Assembly (NCBI GenBank): GCA_020744425.1
Contig: JAGMUV010000006.1
Location: forward strand, 2,728,001-2,792,000
From: Dactylonectria macrodidyma
Taxonomy: Eukaryota; Ascomycota; Sordariomycetes; Hypocreales; Nectriaceae
Reading direction: 5' to 3'
DNA: 64,000 nt
Shown here: positions 21,989-32,779 of the stretch, one piece after another
Layout of the letters: each line of letters begins with the position of its first letter
Numbering within the stretch: position 1 is the stretch's first letter
Program-made: the position numbers and the translations under genes
Notes under the pieces: generated by a model
What the model was told of the DNA's origin: nothing
Databases searched by the model: none
The model's input: only the letters and a program-made list of their open reading frames with translations

Positions 21989-23512
21989 TGATAGAATTCG
22001 GGTGAGGAATCAATTGTTTGAAGTTGTTGAGCATGGGTTCATTGGGTATGGGTTGTTCTGTTATTGCTTGTGATGGGGCTTGGTAGGTCTTCCGGCCTCA
22101 ACTTATACGGTAAGGGCACGTAGACATCCTCACCGTCTCCTGGCCTTCTCTTTCCACGCAGCTGGTCTTACGGAATCCAGATTGCTCAGCTTGCTTATAG
22201 AATAGTAGGCTGACTTCAATGGCGGGTGGCCCGATGTTGGTCCACCGAGGCAGCCGCGTTCTGGCCGCCGCGTCGATGGTCGCCGACCCAGAAGCCACAT
22301 TGGCAAAGTGGGTTGGGCGGAGTGGAGCCACCAGCCGAGGGTTCGGCGAGCACCCGGTGATAATAGTCGCCAAATTCTGCTTCGATATGATAGGAAGAGC
22401 CGACATCGAAACATCAAAAAGTGACGTCGCTATGAACGCTTGGCGGCCAATTACATGGATTAGAGACCAAAAGGGTAGTATGATTGATGCTGTCACGAGC
22501 CCTGATTCTCTAGGGCGTCTTATTAGATGTGTGTATATTCTGAGTTGCATGATCCCCGCTCTGAGCTGGAACCAACTAGAAGTATATGGCTATAGCAGTT
22601 ACACGCCAAATACACACCAGAAGATCAGTTTCAATTACAGACTATTGGATTCACCCAGCCGTGTGTTCGAAGTACCCACACAGCAGCTCAGGATTCGAAA
22701 CGCTCATATATCGCGTATCCAACAGTCTGCTGGACCTAGGTGGCTTTATGTACTGATACATGCTGCCGTTACTATGTGGATTTGGCTGCGTTCCGGAGGG
22801 CCCCGAGTGTTGGAGGGATCCTGAGGACGCAAAAAGGGAGTAGAAATGTTATCTCTATTTGTGTCTCGGTCCGCAAAGCCGTTAGCACATCCGCCTATTC
22901 TTAAGCCGCTGCTGATACTCCACTCATCATCCAATCATTCGCTCGCATCTCGGGATTGAGGCTTGTTGAGCCGTGAATGTTAATTTCTGTGGCGTCGTTT
23001 GGCTGGACAATCCCTGCATGCATGCTTAGCTGTACCAATTACCATCATTTTAGCCGTGAGCTCCTACAGCTGCATGCTGAGTCGGGATCAAAGTGCATGT
23101 CCTTTCGGGCTCCCTCCAGAGAATAAAACTGTCAGGTGTTGCCCTTCTACACCCTCGAACATACGCAGGTTTCGACTTCTATTATATCTCCAGCTTGTGC
23201 TCAAGAGCCTCAAACTCACGATCTCGGCCTTTGTCGCGCTTCCGAGGGTCTACCAGATGACCAATCATTCTCAAGTCGGGCCCACTCTTCTTGATCTTCC
23301 CGGTGCTCGGTGAACCCTCATTGTCCGAGAGGGCAGATGGTTACGCATCGCTATTCATTTCCGAGCTTACCGGCTTATAAGGCATCGGAGGGAGTTGAAC
23401 ATATAAAACAAGATTACCATACCTTGAATTCGACTCTTCTCTGTCAAGCATCTCATCACATTCTATCTGAAACCCCATCGATAATTGGAGCCGCAGCATC
23501 GCCATCTTCAAA
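21989..23512. other. 1.5 kb gene-poor stretch
   Basis: No recognisable gene on either strand. The right end is the promoter of the esterase gene, with a C/T/A-rich leader before the ATG at 23513. Confidence 0.45.
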
Positions 23513-24487
23513 ATGTCAGGTCTAAGATTTGACCCCGAGCACTTCAAAGCGATCGAGCCAAGCCTGAAAGAGGGCAAGCCACCTCTGTTTAAGACTGCGC
23601 ATGAAATCCGCGAGTTCGCGAACCCATTCTTGGCTCGAATCTTGAGCGCAGCCCCTTACCCATCCAACGTCAAAGAAACCGTCTTCTCCATCCAAAGCTA
23701 CGATGGTGTTGACATCAAGGTCACGCGGTTCGCCTCGGACAAAGTCCTCGAATCGACTGTTCCCACGTCGGCCATCATCTATACACACGGCGGTGGACTC
23801 GTTGCCGGCGACGTCGGAATCTTCGCTCCTCAGATTGCCCGTCAAGCTCAGGAATCCAATATTCCCTACTTTGCCGTGGGATACCGCCTCGCCCCAGAGA
23901 ATCCTGCGCCCTGCGCCGCGGAAGATTGTTTTGCAGCCCTCAAGTACGTCTCGGAGCATGCCAGTAACTTCAACGTGGATCCGTCCAAGATAGCTCTCCT
24001 AGGCGACAGCGCAGGGGGCGGCGTTGCCGCGGGTGCGGCTCTCATTGCACGGGACCGTCAGCTAAGTCCGCCCGTGGCTAAGCAAATTCTGGTATATCCC
24101 ATGCTCGATGATCGCACTGAGCTTCGCTCGGACGATCCTTTGCTTGCATTCTTGACCTGGCAGTCGAATGACAACATTGTAGCGTGGAACGCCTATGTCG
24201 GTGAAGCGAAGCGTGGCAAGCCCGATGTTGATATCTCGCCATATTCCGCACCTGCGCGAGCTATCAGTTTGCGTGGCCTTCCACCTACATACATAGATGT
24301 CGGAACGCTGGATCTGTTCAGAGATGAGAATATCGCGTATGCAGCTCGGCTGGCCAAGGACGAGGTGGAAGTTGAGTTTCATCTCTGGCCTGGCTTGCCT
24401 CATGGGTTTGATGGGATTCTCACCACAACTTGGACGAAAAGAGCACAAGAGAGTCGTCTAAGTGCACTCAAGAGGATTGGAGTATAA
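23513..24487 (+). CDS. Alpha/beta hydrolase, hormone-sensitive-lipase-type esterase
   Basis: A 324-residue single-exon cytosolic hydrolase of the alpha/beta-hydrolase-3 (HSL) family, which cleaves short acyl or aryl esters. The oxyanion-hole motif HGGG lies near residue 92 (YTHGGGLVAGD), the nucleophile elbow GDSAGGG near 165–171 (ALLGDSAGGGVAAG), the acid in the TLDLFRDENIAYA segment, and the catalytic histidine in GLPHGFD near 297. A YRLAPENPAP segment, typical of this family, follows the oxyanion region. There is no signal peptide. Its neighbours are a medium-chain reductase and a broken acyltransferase, so a role in a small-molecule pathway is possible but not shown. Confidence 0.9.
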   Translation: MSGLRFDPEHFKAIEPSLKEGKPPLFKTAHEIREFANPFLARILSAAPYPSNVKETVFSIQSYDGVDIKVTRFASDKVLESTVPTSAIIYTHGGGLVAGDVGIFAPQIARQAQESNIPYFAVGYRLAPENPAPCAAEDCFAALKYVSEHASNFNVDPSKIALLGDSAGGGVAAGAALIARDRQLSPPVAKQILVYPMLDDRTELRSDDPLLAFLTWQSNDNIVAWNAYVGEAKRGKPDVDISPYSAPARAISLRGLPPTYIDVGTLDLFRDENIAYAARLAKDEVEVEFHLWPGLPHGFDGILTTTWTKRAQESRLSALKRIGV

Positions 24488-25470
24488 GTTGGAAGGAAGT
24501 TTTTTTATTGCCGTAGGTGATGAGCAGATGGTTTTGACTTCTAGATCACTTACTCCAGCTAACCTCAGATAATGATGAGTAAATAAGCGTTTCCATATAT
24601 TTGCAGGATACAACGTGCTTACAATTAGTAAAGCCATATGGCCCTGCATCGAGATAAATACTCTAAAGTCCGAGTATCACATTTACCGAACCATGTCCAG
24701 CTAGGAAGCCCCAAGATGGGGACGTGAAGCTAAAAATGGTTTTATCTTACTTGAGACCTGTTTGAACTTTTAGCAAACAGCAGGTGTGAGCCCACAACTA
24801 GCGGGTGGCCACATGCTTTGATATATGAAAGGATCCTATGCCTGAGAATACTCTGGATGCTCATATGGTACCCTTACTTCCGAGATAATACCCTGATTCA
24901 AATATTGGTCATCCGCTTTGTGCAATTTTATCGGGCACCAAAGCTTGAAAATGTTGGGACGGATGAACGATTTGTCGTCAGCTGTGTGTGTATTGCGCAC
25001 ACGTGTAAAGGCAAATGACAAAGACACAGCTTGTCAAGTACCTCCCATTGAAAGCGACTGGCGTCAACTACAGCTAAGTCGTAGTTTCAGACATGGGCAT
25101 CCCCAGTAAGACAATGTAAAGATGGAAATAGTGGACTAAATAGATATTGTGTGCTATTCCTGTTGTCATGTTGCAGCTCTGCTCCTGTTCCAATATAACA
25201 AATACCAGTTTCGAGCTTCGTGTCGTGGATTCTGATCCTGGGAACTTGCCCCTTTAAAACCGGGGTAATTGACCACCGAGCTGACAAATTCGAATAGCTC
25301 AATCCCTCCGAAATACAGAAGGGTTCGGTCACTAGAATCTGGATCATAACCCCACGGGCGACTATATTGCTATGGAATGGCATCGGCAAATCCTCCATTC
25401 ATCAGAGCCAATCGCCTAAATTGATCAGGTTCAGAAAACCTCCAACGCATTGGAGCCGAAACTGTCCACC
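24488..25470. other. Intergenic, no gene seen
   Basis: About 1 kb between the esterase and the reductase. Only short uninformative frames are seen. Confidence 0.45.
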
Positions 25471-26496
25471 ATGGCGACCATGCAAGCTTTTATAACAGAC
25501 GGGAAGGGAAGCGGCCACGTTCAAAACATCACTATACCGACCTTAGGCGTTGGAGAAATCCTTGTCAAAAACCATTACGCTGCTTTGAACCCGGGCGACT
25601 GGAAACTCGTTGAAGGCGACGTTGCTACCGGACCGGCGCCGAAGGGCCTGATCGTTGGCTGCGACTTTGCTGGCGTCGTCGAAGATGCCAACGGCTCGTG
25701 TTGGTCTCGGGGTCAACGCGTTGCCGGCTTTGTTCACGGAACGAATCAAGCATTTCCTAACGTTGGGGCATTCGCTGAGTACATCGCAATCGAAGCGACC
25801 CTCGTCTACGCCATTCCCGACAACGTCACCTTTCAACAAGCATGTACTATACCGCTGGCCTTTGCAACAGCTACACAAGCACTGTACCGACGAATCATAC
25901 TCCCAGAACCTTCCCTATCAAGACGGATGCAGAATTTGGATATGTTGATATACGGTGCTTCAACCAGTGTTGGGCAATATGCAGTTCAACTTGCGAAGCT
26001 TAGCGGGCTCAGAGTATTTGCCGTGGCAGGCAGCAAAAACCACCATATGCTGAAAGACTTGGGTGCGGATTTTACATTCGACTATCGCGACGAGAACTGG
26101 GCGGCTCAGGTCGAAGGTGTTGCAGGCGAGAATCTGAGATATGCCCTGGACTGTATCGTTGAAGGCGGATCATACGACAAGATCGCCGAGATCCTCTCAC
26201 ACAAAAAAAGAAATCACTTGGTCGCACTTTCGCCTGTCGATCGGGATGCGATTTCCAAGATTTATCCGTCCCTTAAAGCCGAGTCCACCATCGCGTTTTC
26301 AGTGTTTGGAAGGCCCGTTGGCTGGAATGTTTTTGACAACGAAGATGGACCGACTCTTGTTGATGACAAGAAGTTATGGGAGGATATGCTACTGCAGCTA
26401 CCGCTCTTGATAGAGAAGGCCGGTCTGAAACCCAACCAGGCCAAGGAAGTCGGTACTCTTGATGATGTGCAAGTGGCCTTTGCGTTAAGCAAGTAG
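25471..26496 (+). CDS. Medium-chain dehydrogenase/reductase (trans-enoyl-reductase-like)
   Basis: A 341-residue single-exon NAD(P)H-dependent reductase. The ATG at 25471 (context CACCATGG) is chosen over the earlier in-frame TTG. The N-terminal GroES-like domain has the NHYAALNPGDWKL segment and GCDFAGVV; the Rossmann part has GASTSVGQYAVQLAKLSG near residue 165, then the ADFTFDYRDENW segment. The cysteines and histidine of zinc-binding members are absent, so this is the zinc-free type. Fungal relatives include stand-alone enoyl reductases that serve polyketide synthases and toxD-like proteins. No polyketide synthase is present in this window, so that link is inference. Confidence 0.85.
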   Translation: MATMQAFITDGKGSGHVQNITIPTLGVGEILVKNHYAALNPGDWKLVEGDVATGPAPKGLIVGCDFAGVVEDANGSCWSRGQRVAGFVHGTNQAFPNVGAFAEYIAIEATLVYAIPDNVTFQQACTIPLAFATATQALYRRIILPEPSLSRRMQNLDMLIYGASTSVGQYAVQLAKLSGLRVFAVAGSKNHHMLKDLGADFTFDYRDENWAAQVEGVAGENLRYALDCIVEGGSYDKIAEILSHKKRNHLVALSPVDRDAISKIYPSLKAESTIAFSVFGRPVGWNVFDNEDGPTLVDDKKLWEDMLLQLPLLIEKAGLKPNQAKEVGTLDDVQVAFALSK

Positions 26497-27308
26497 GGAA
26501 AGGTGTCGGCAGAGAAGATAGTTCTCAAGGTTATTCGGTAGATATGCGCTTCACTTCGAGGCCGTTATCAGACGCTCCAAGTGCTCGTTTTATTCTCTGG
26601 CGTAGCGGTCGATGACCGAGGACAACTGTGAGTAGTGAAGATGGGTGAACCTGAACCTCTAATTCAAATACTAATTATCCAGACTGCCAAAAAAAAAATT
26701 GTCTTGGTCACTCACTTGAAGATGCAGGCACTGGTTGAGGAGTGGCCCTCCGTGAGAGTCTCACGAGGGACACCTACCTAATCTTTCTCATCAGAGTCGT
26801 AATAATCATTGGTACCATCGGCTTTATTCCCCAGCATATTGACGAAGATGCCTTCCATAGGTCTAAATCGGAAGACCAGAAGGACGGTCGCTTCTTTATC
26901 GTCGAATTGAAAGTTGCTCTACGGACTAACTACCTAGACCGTAGTCGAATGCGTCCTAGCACTTCACTTGCCAGACCGAATCATCGCTGCAATCTGGATC
27001 AGAGGCAAGCTGGGGCAAATGGTGTAGACGTCAGCTTATTGGGACTTAAAACATGGCCACTCATAGGCACTTAGCCATGAAGGGTCAAGTGCGACCAATC
27101 CTTAAAGATGTTTTAATCCAATCAAGCCAATGACGAGCGTGTGGTTGAACCCCGGGTGAGTAGCTATGTTCTCTCTTGTTTTCTACGGTTCCCTTTGCAA
27201 CTGGACTCTATTCCTTTCGCATCTCAATGCGCAAATGCATCAGCTATCCTGCGACATCTTTGAGAGCCATTCGCTAGCAGTATCCACCTTCGATTGCAAG
27301 GATTGATC
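26497..27308. other. Intergenic, no gene seen
   Basis: About 0.8 kb between the reductase and the acyltransferase relic. No convincing coding frame; promoter DNA is expected at the right end. Confidence 0.45.
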
Positions 27309-28840
27309 ATGTCTTCACTCTTCTCCTGGCTCTTCGGCCGTTCACCCAATGGGCCGCCAGTCATCCCAACCGATGATGTAGTCCCAATGCACCCCTTTGA
27401 CGATACGATCGCTCTGCGTAACTACACCTTGATATGGACTTTCAAGTTCGATGAAGTCCTTGATGCGGACTTTCTCGGAGACAGTTTGTCTCGGCTCTTT
27501 GAGATGGAGGGATGGAGGAAACTCGGAGGAAGACTTCGGTTGCGGGTGAGTGACCAACTGAAGCCATTTTGAGCCTGTCCTGATGTAAACAGCCTGACGG
27601 CAAAGCTGAAGTTCATGTGCCTTGCCCATTCACCAAGGAGCGGCCTTCCCTCCACTTTACAAAGGAACATCACGATATTCGCATGGCCAACCATGCGGAA
27701 GCTTCCCAACTCCCCGAGGCATCCTCCCAACCTACCACGTTCCTAGGCGCTCGCCACTTTTCAAGCCTCGCCCTGGGGCCAGGTGCGCCGAGAACCATTC
27801 AGGACTACTTCCAAATGGACGTGCCGCAGTTTTCCTTGCATGTCGTGACCTTTACGGACGGCACCCTAGTCTCAATCAACTTCAATCATGTCACCAGCGA
27901 CCTCGGTGGCCTCATCGCCATTCTTAAGGCCTGGACATGCATTCTAGCGGGCAAACCCGAGGAGGTTGCACCGTTCATCGGATACAGAGACGACCCCATG
28001 GTAGAGCTCTACAGGCCCAAAGAGCCCACCACGATCAAGTTAATTCTTGCCCAAACCCAGCTCGAGGGTTGGAGAGCTCCTGTTTAGGCATTGAGACATC
28101 TAGTCGAGACGTGGTGGACGGGTCTTGACGGGCGCATGATCTGCATCCCGAAGAAGGCGATAGACTCCATTATCCAAGACGCTAGGGATCATGTTGCTCT
28201 GAAGGCTGACACCGACCTTTTCGTCTCGGAGAACGATGTCGTCATGGCAATCTGCAACAGACTACTAGCAAGCCGGCTAGCTCTCAACCGGAGCATTGTC
28301 AATCTTATCGTCGTCGATGCTCGCAGCCGAGTCAAGTCCGTCTTCCGGGATGACGCCGCATACGTGCAAAACACCAACTCTGCCGCCATCTTTCTCTGTC
28401 AAGCCAACGATGCACTTGAGTTGCCCATCGGAGAGATCGCCCTCAGGTCTCGCCTCGCCGTTGACGAACAGTGTACGGAAGAGCAGCTCAAGTCGACAGC
28501 CAAGCACACTTACGACTCTCTCGTAGCGACAGGAAACCCACTTGTCATAGGCAAGGACATCAGCTCGCTCTTCATGGTCGTGTCTAACTGGAGCAAGGCG
28601 GGCTTCCTAGACAAGTTCGACTTTAGTCCGGCCATCGTCAAACCCTCTGCGACTGCGAGGCCAGGTGCCAAGCCGGGTCATGCTGTGTATTTCCACTCAC
28701 AGCCTCTGAGCAAAGGCTTCTTCAGCATGAACATGGTTACCATTATGGGGAGGGATTTGACTGGGAACTTTTGGTTGTCAGGAGAGTTTTCTGCTGCGAC
28801 TTGGGACTCGGCAACTGAGTTTTTTAGGTCTTATATGTAG
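27309..28840 (+). pseudogene. HxxxD acyltransferase (BAHD/transferase family) interrupted by one in-frame TAG
   Basis: Exons 27309–27545 and 27593–28840 join in frame across a 47-base intron (GTGAGT…AACAG) into a ~494-codon acyltransferase of the Transferase family, which moves acyl groups from CoA to alcohols or amines. The catalytic HxxxD is present as FNHVTSDLGG. The second-half FSLFMVV/NWSK region and the C-terminal GNFWLSGEFSAATWDSA segment fit the family; a clear DFGWG is absent. The frame is intact except for a TAG at 28085–28087, after EGWRAPV, with homologous sequence continuing at once (LRHLVETWWTGLDG, then RMICIPKKAIDSI). I tested a splice that would remove the TAG (donor GTTAAT, acceptor TTTAG); it hits a stop. 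Thus it is a one-hit pseudogene, a rare readthrough, or a base error. Confidence 0.72.
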
Positions 28841-29114
28841 TATTTGAGCTTTATAGGGAATACTTGGTATATGCCAGAGTAAGTAAGGTTTGGGTCTTTG
28901 AGACGTCAAAAACTTGCAAAAGAGAATGTCTCGACCTGACTGAGGCATACCGTCCCTGATGCCCACCAACAAGCCGACTCTACTATGGGGCAGAAAAAGT
29001 GGTCAGGGAGAGGTATGTAAATACACCAATAGGCAAAAAATAAGATCCCGATCAAGTTCCCACAAGTCCCTTTGATCCCATTACTGAGCCAACTCCATGG
29101 GACATTTGCACACC

Positions 29115-29840
29115 CTACTCCAGCTGGATCAGAGATGCCTTGGCTGTCTTCTGAATCTCCTTGATATCTTTGACCTTGTTCTAAATCAGCACAGCCTCCT
29201 TGTTATGCTCACAAGCCAGCACCGCAAGCGCCCATGACTTCCATAGAGGCACTTTTCGACTCTGGCGGTTGCTGGCGATGGTGAAGACTGCGAACAGCGC
29301 AGCAAGTTCGATAGATGCCGGTCCAATCAAACAGAACCATTGCACCAAAACAGATATTTCGTTTTATATGCGCTTTCCTCTGGCAGCTGCATGTTATTCC
29401 CATTGCGCAAGTAATCCGTCATGCTCATGCCATGCTCAAGGTGCTGGAAGATCCACGTCTTCTATCAGCGCAGCACTAAGACTCAGGTTCGGGTTTCCAG
29501 CCGTCCGTCAATTCTTTTTAATTTGAAGGTAGTTGACAGGAAAAATGCCTGCAATGATCTCACGTTCATGTACCCAATCCTGAAGGCTGGCAAACGCTTA
29601 TCCTTGAGCTGCTTGGAAACAAACACGGTTGGGCGAAAATCTTCCCTCCCTCAGGTCTTCTCACCGAGGTCAGCTTCTCAGATACTCTCAAACTCAAAAC
29701 TGGTTCCATTGGCTTTGGCATTCATGTATTTATACGCAGCGACGGAGATGGTACAATCGGTAATGTTAATGTCGGAGTGATCCATATCGTTCCATTTGGT
29801 ACCTTCACCAGAGAAAACAGAGCACCCATGTCTTAATTCG
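29115..29840 (-). pseudogene. Degenerate DUF3176-family membrane protein
   Basis: The minus strand holds the remains of the C-terminal half of a DUF3176 protein, a fungal membrane family of unknown function. Pieces in changing frames, in order: DMDHSDINITDCTISVAAY, then LPAFRIGYMN-like and DYLRNGNNMQL-like stretches, then LIGPASIELAALFAVFTIAS, a membrane helix, followed by RKVPLWKSWALAVLACEH, the family's very typical end, and KVKDIKEIQKTAKASLIQLE before a TAG at 29115. Several stops (for example TAG within VLI*NKVKD) and at least two frame changes break it. The N-terminal half is not found. It lies just downstream of the broken acyltransferase gene. Confidence 0.72.
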
Positions 29841-30231
29841 AATCGATGTTGAAGTCGTGTATATGTTTGAGTGATCTAGCTGTATGTAGACTTGTGGGCT
29901 ACTGCGATGCGTAGACGGCTATCAGACGGTCATTGTGAGCTGCATTCGGTAACCTACAGGGTAATCTCAGGGAGGCTGAGGGAAGATGCAGAATGTGGGG
30001 TGAAGATGAAATCATGTGAGGAAGGTTGTGCGAATAGCAAGGCTCTATCTATATTTGTAATATTATTTATTAGAATACATATGTATATTGTCGAAAGCGA
30101 CATCTCGAAGTTTCGGGTCGAGATTCTTCAATAGCGATGCCGTCGACTCGTCTCTGAACGCAAGGCGGCATGCTAACTCTGCGCAAGGTCAACATAGGCT
30201 TATAATGCATAATTCCAAACCGCCGACCAAT
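29841..30231. other. Intergenic, no gene seen
   Basis: AT-rich DNA between the DUF3176 relic and the first tRNA leader. It may include decayed N-terminal sequence of that relic, but nothing can be read. Confidence 0.35.
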
Positions 30232-30243
30232 GAACTCGCTACA

Positions 30244-30261
30244 ACGGTTGTCCACAACCGT
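30244..30261. promoter_or_regulatory. Hairpin leader just 5' of tRNA-Asp copy 1
   Basis: ACGGTTG (30244–30250) pairs perfectly with CAACCGT (30255–30261) around the loop TCCA. It ends 3 bases before the mature tRNA start. The same structure precedes copy 2 with a paired change in the stem. The shared upstream 13-mer GAACTCGCTACAA is at 30232. A role in transcription or 5' processing is inference. Confidence 0.55.
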
Positions 30262-30264
30262 CCA

Positions 30265-30336
30265 TCTTCCGTAGTATAGTGGTCAGTATGCAAGCTTGTC
30301 ACGCTTGAGACCCGGGTTCAATTCCCGGCGGGAGAG
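30265..30336 (+). tRNA. tRNA-Asp (GTC), copy 1
   Basis: A 72-base gene folding as a standard cloverleaf. The acceptor stem is TCTTCCG with CGGGAGA (one G·T pair), the anticodon stem CAAGC/GCTTG encloses the loop TTGTCAC with anticodon GTC, and the T arm is CCGGG–TTCAATT–CCCGG with internal B-box GGTTCAATTCC. The discriminator base is G. It has no intron. A T6 run at about 30367–30372 is a good RNA polymerase III stop. The second copy lies 233 bases downstream and is identical in the mature part. Confidence 0.95.
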
Positions 30337-30366
30337 TTCGCCACATGTGTAACACATGAAAATTGA

Positions 30367-30372
30367 TTTTTT
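30367..30372 (+). terminator. RNA polymerase III T-run after tRNA-Asp copy 1
   Basis: TTTTTT about 30 bases after the tRNA 3' end, the usual Pol III termination signal. Confidence 0.7.
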
Positions 30373-30475
30373 GGAGGGTTTGGCGCCAAAACACCAGCTT
30401 TTTTCTCTCTAGCGTTAGGGCAACCGGGGCTTATACACTTCACTATGGAGACCCCCGGACATCGAACTCGCTACA

Positions 30476-30494
30476 ATGGTTGCTCAACAACCAT
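30476..30494. promoter_or_regulatory. Hairpin leader just 5' of tRNA-Asp copy 2
   Basis: ATGGTTG (30476–30482) pairs with CAACCAT (30488–30494) around the loop CTCAA. Compared with copy 1, C–G at the second stem position is replaced by T–A on both sides, so pairing is kept. It also ends 3 bases before the tRNA start, and GAACTCGCTACAA again precedes it. Confidence 0.55.
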
Positions 30495-30497
30495 CAA

Positions 30498-30569
30498 TCT
30501 TCCGTAGTATAGTGGTCAGTATGCAAGCTTGTCACGCTTGAGACCCGGGTTCAATTCCCGGCGGGAGAG
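30498..30569 (+). tRNA. tRNA-Asp (GTC), copy 2
   Basis: Identical to copy 1 over the 72 mature bases, with the same cloverleaf and GTC anticodon. The DNA between the copies has diverged apart from the leader, so the duplication is not recent, or the tRNA parts are kept alike by selection or conversion. Confidence 0.95.
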
Positions 30570-30600
30570 TCGCCTCATGTGAATCAACACATGCACTTCA

Positions 30601-30606
30601 TTTTTT
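30601..30606 (+). terminator. RNA polymerase III T-run after tRNA-Asp copy 2
   Basis: TTTTTT about 31 bases after the tRNA 3' end, at nearly the same distance as for copy 1. Confidence 0.7.
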
Positions 30607-32779
30607 GGTGTTTTCGAGGTTGAAGCGTACGGTGGGGGCTGTCTGTGGAGGTGGCTAAGCAGGGGAACCTTGAGCATGATGGACAGAGCAAAGGGTCCGT
30701 CTGTATCTTTCGTGTGTTGCGTTTATGGTAGTTGTGGGGGCGTGCAAGGCAACCGTTGAACAGCTATTAAAGAATAAACACATAATAATAGCTAAAGTAT
30801 AATGAAATTAGGATATAAAATGTTAATAAAAAGGACCATAAAGTGAACTAAATGTAGATATAAATTAGCATTTTATATTAAATTTGCTAAATTAATACTA
30901 AGAGTGCCAAGTATCGTAATGCTTTGCGGTGTGTAGTGTATTTCTTCCCCCTTGCTTATCAGGAGAGATCTGTCAAACTCACAATGAGAGATCCAGTTGA
31001 GGACTTCGTTGTTGATAAGTGACCACGAATGACGGTTGTGCCCAGCTCGGCACGACTGCACCAATTAAAATACTATCGCAAGACCCTTGAACTGCTCAGT
31101 GTCACCAAAGACCGACCGATTTAGCTAGCTGTGGCTGCTTGAGAAATGACAGTCTTCATCATATGCAATCAAGCGGCTGTGAACGGTGCGGCTGAAGTAA
31201 GTATTGTTAGGCAGGCAACCAACAGTGGACAGGGAGGCACTTCTGAAGTTCTGGACAATTGAACTGTGACGTCCTAGACCACAAGAGTCGTGCTAAATGG
31301 TGACCGCATAACTACTCCGTTCAAGCGCATGTAATCGAATGGAAACGGCGCTCCGTCAAGGTCATTACGGTGGGGAGGAGGTGGGCCTGCGAAGGACCAA
31401 CCAAAGGATGATAAGCAATGCATACTCCCATTTCCGACGCAAGGCCGATCTTGGGACGCAGGAGCATTGGCATTCGACAGTCGACAAGTTTCAGTGTGAG
31501 ATGTTTTTGTGGCTGGTCGCGTGCCGTTGTATCTGAATGGGCTGAAATTGGCTGGCGCTTACTGTGTTAGGCCTGTGCCTAGATTTCTAGTAAGGGGGTC
31601 CAATGTCACGGCTTCTCATTTCCCATGCACCGTCGCAGGGCTACGGGGGGATCGTTTGTGCGAGACGGGCAATGACAGGCTACTGCACACGACGTACTTC
31701 CAGAAAGGGGCGTGGCGTCGCCAGGATTCAAGGGCGACGCAAAAGGGTAGCGGTCCAAGTGCGACCCTAAGTGCGGGCTATTGATGAAAATGCTGGGGAC
31801 TGATTCCTCCCCCTAATTATGGACTTTGGACGAGACCCCCTGTGGAAGGATTCGGGGCGACGAGTTGAAACTTCGAGTGTGCAGTGCCTCAGAACAGGAT
31901 GGCTACAGGTATCAGTACAGAAGCGTCCGGAAGGGGGGTGGCGCCCTGGCGGTAGATATGGCGTACGTAGTAAGCCGGAATGAGCTGAGAAAGGGGATTT
32001 TCCTCCATGTTAGATTGACCAGCATTGCGGGGCGCGATTACGTTGCCCTGTCGCAGGGGACGCGCAAGGCAATACAATCAAGGGACGAGCAATTCCCTCA
32101 GTATCCGTCCGCGAACAGACGTTTGCTGGCTCGGTAGGGAATCTGGCATGGTCGCGATGAGCAGATTGGGACGATGAAATACAGTGGCTTGACTTTGACA
32201 GAATAGCAGAGTGATGAGGCGGAGTTGGCGCCTGCTGCTACCTGTACATGGCGATGAAGCTGGCCGCATTAGGTTGAGGCTGTGTGCCGGATTATGCGTG
32301 TACTGTATGTGCTACGGGTACTCACTGTATGATGCTGTGCAATGCATGTCTGCAGGTGGTGACCAGCCTCCCTGGCTGTACTAGTACATATCTTCTAGTG
32401 AGGTTTGCAGTACATCCACAGGTATCTCAGCTGCCGTAGGTACTAAATTGTCAAAAGGATCACACTTCCACAGTGCATCCAGCCTTGTGGCAACACCCGC
32501 CCTTGGCTATTTTGGGCAAAGAGGCGCGTGCCGGCCCCCTCCCGCTGGGACTGCCTTTCCGCGTGTTGCCCCCCCCACAGGCCAGCAGGTTTATTACAGG
32601 TCTCGCAGGTGTTGCAGGCCCTTTTTTGCAGGGCTTTTTCCAGGTTGAGTACAAAAATACAGAGGACTTGCAATGAGCCGAGCAGCGCAGTGACACTCTC
32701 AGTGGCTGTCTCAAACTTGTGATCCACCCGCGTCACCTCCTTCCCACCGCTGTCCGCGCGGCGATCTTCCATCATCCGC
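30607..32779. other. 2.2 kb gene-poor stretch
   Basis: No recognisable gene on either strand. The part near 30770–30900 is very AT-rich; 31500–32150 is more G-rich but shows only implausible frames. A C-rich patch lies around 32530–32580. Confidence 0.45.

Noticed and set aside
27994..28087. An intron (donor GTTAAT, acceptor TTTAG) that would remove the TAG in the acyltransferase
   Set aside because: Joining at these sites gives AAG CAT TGA, an immediate stop, and the donor is poor.
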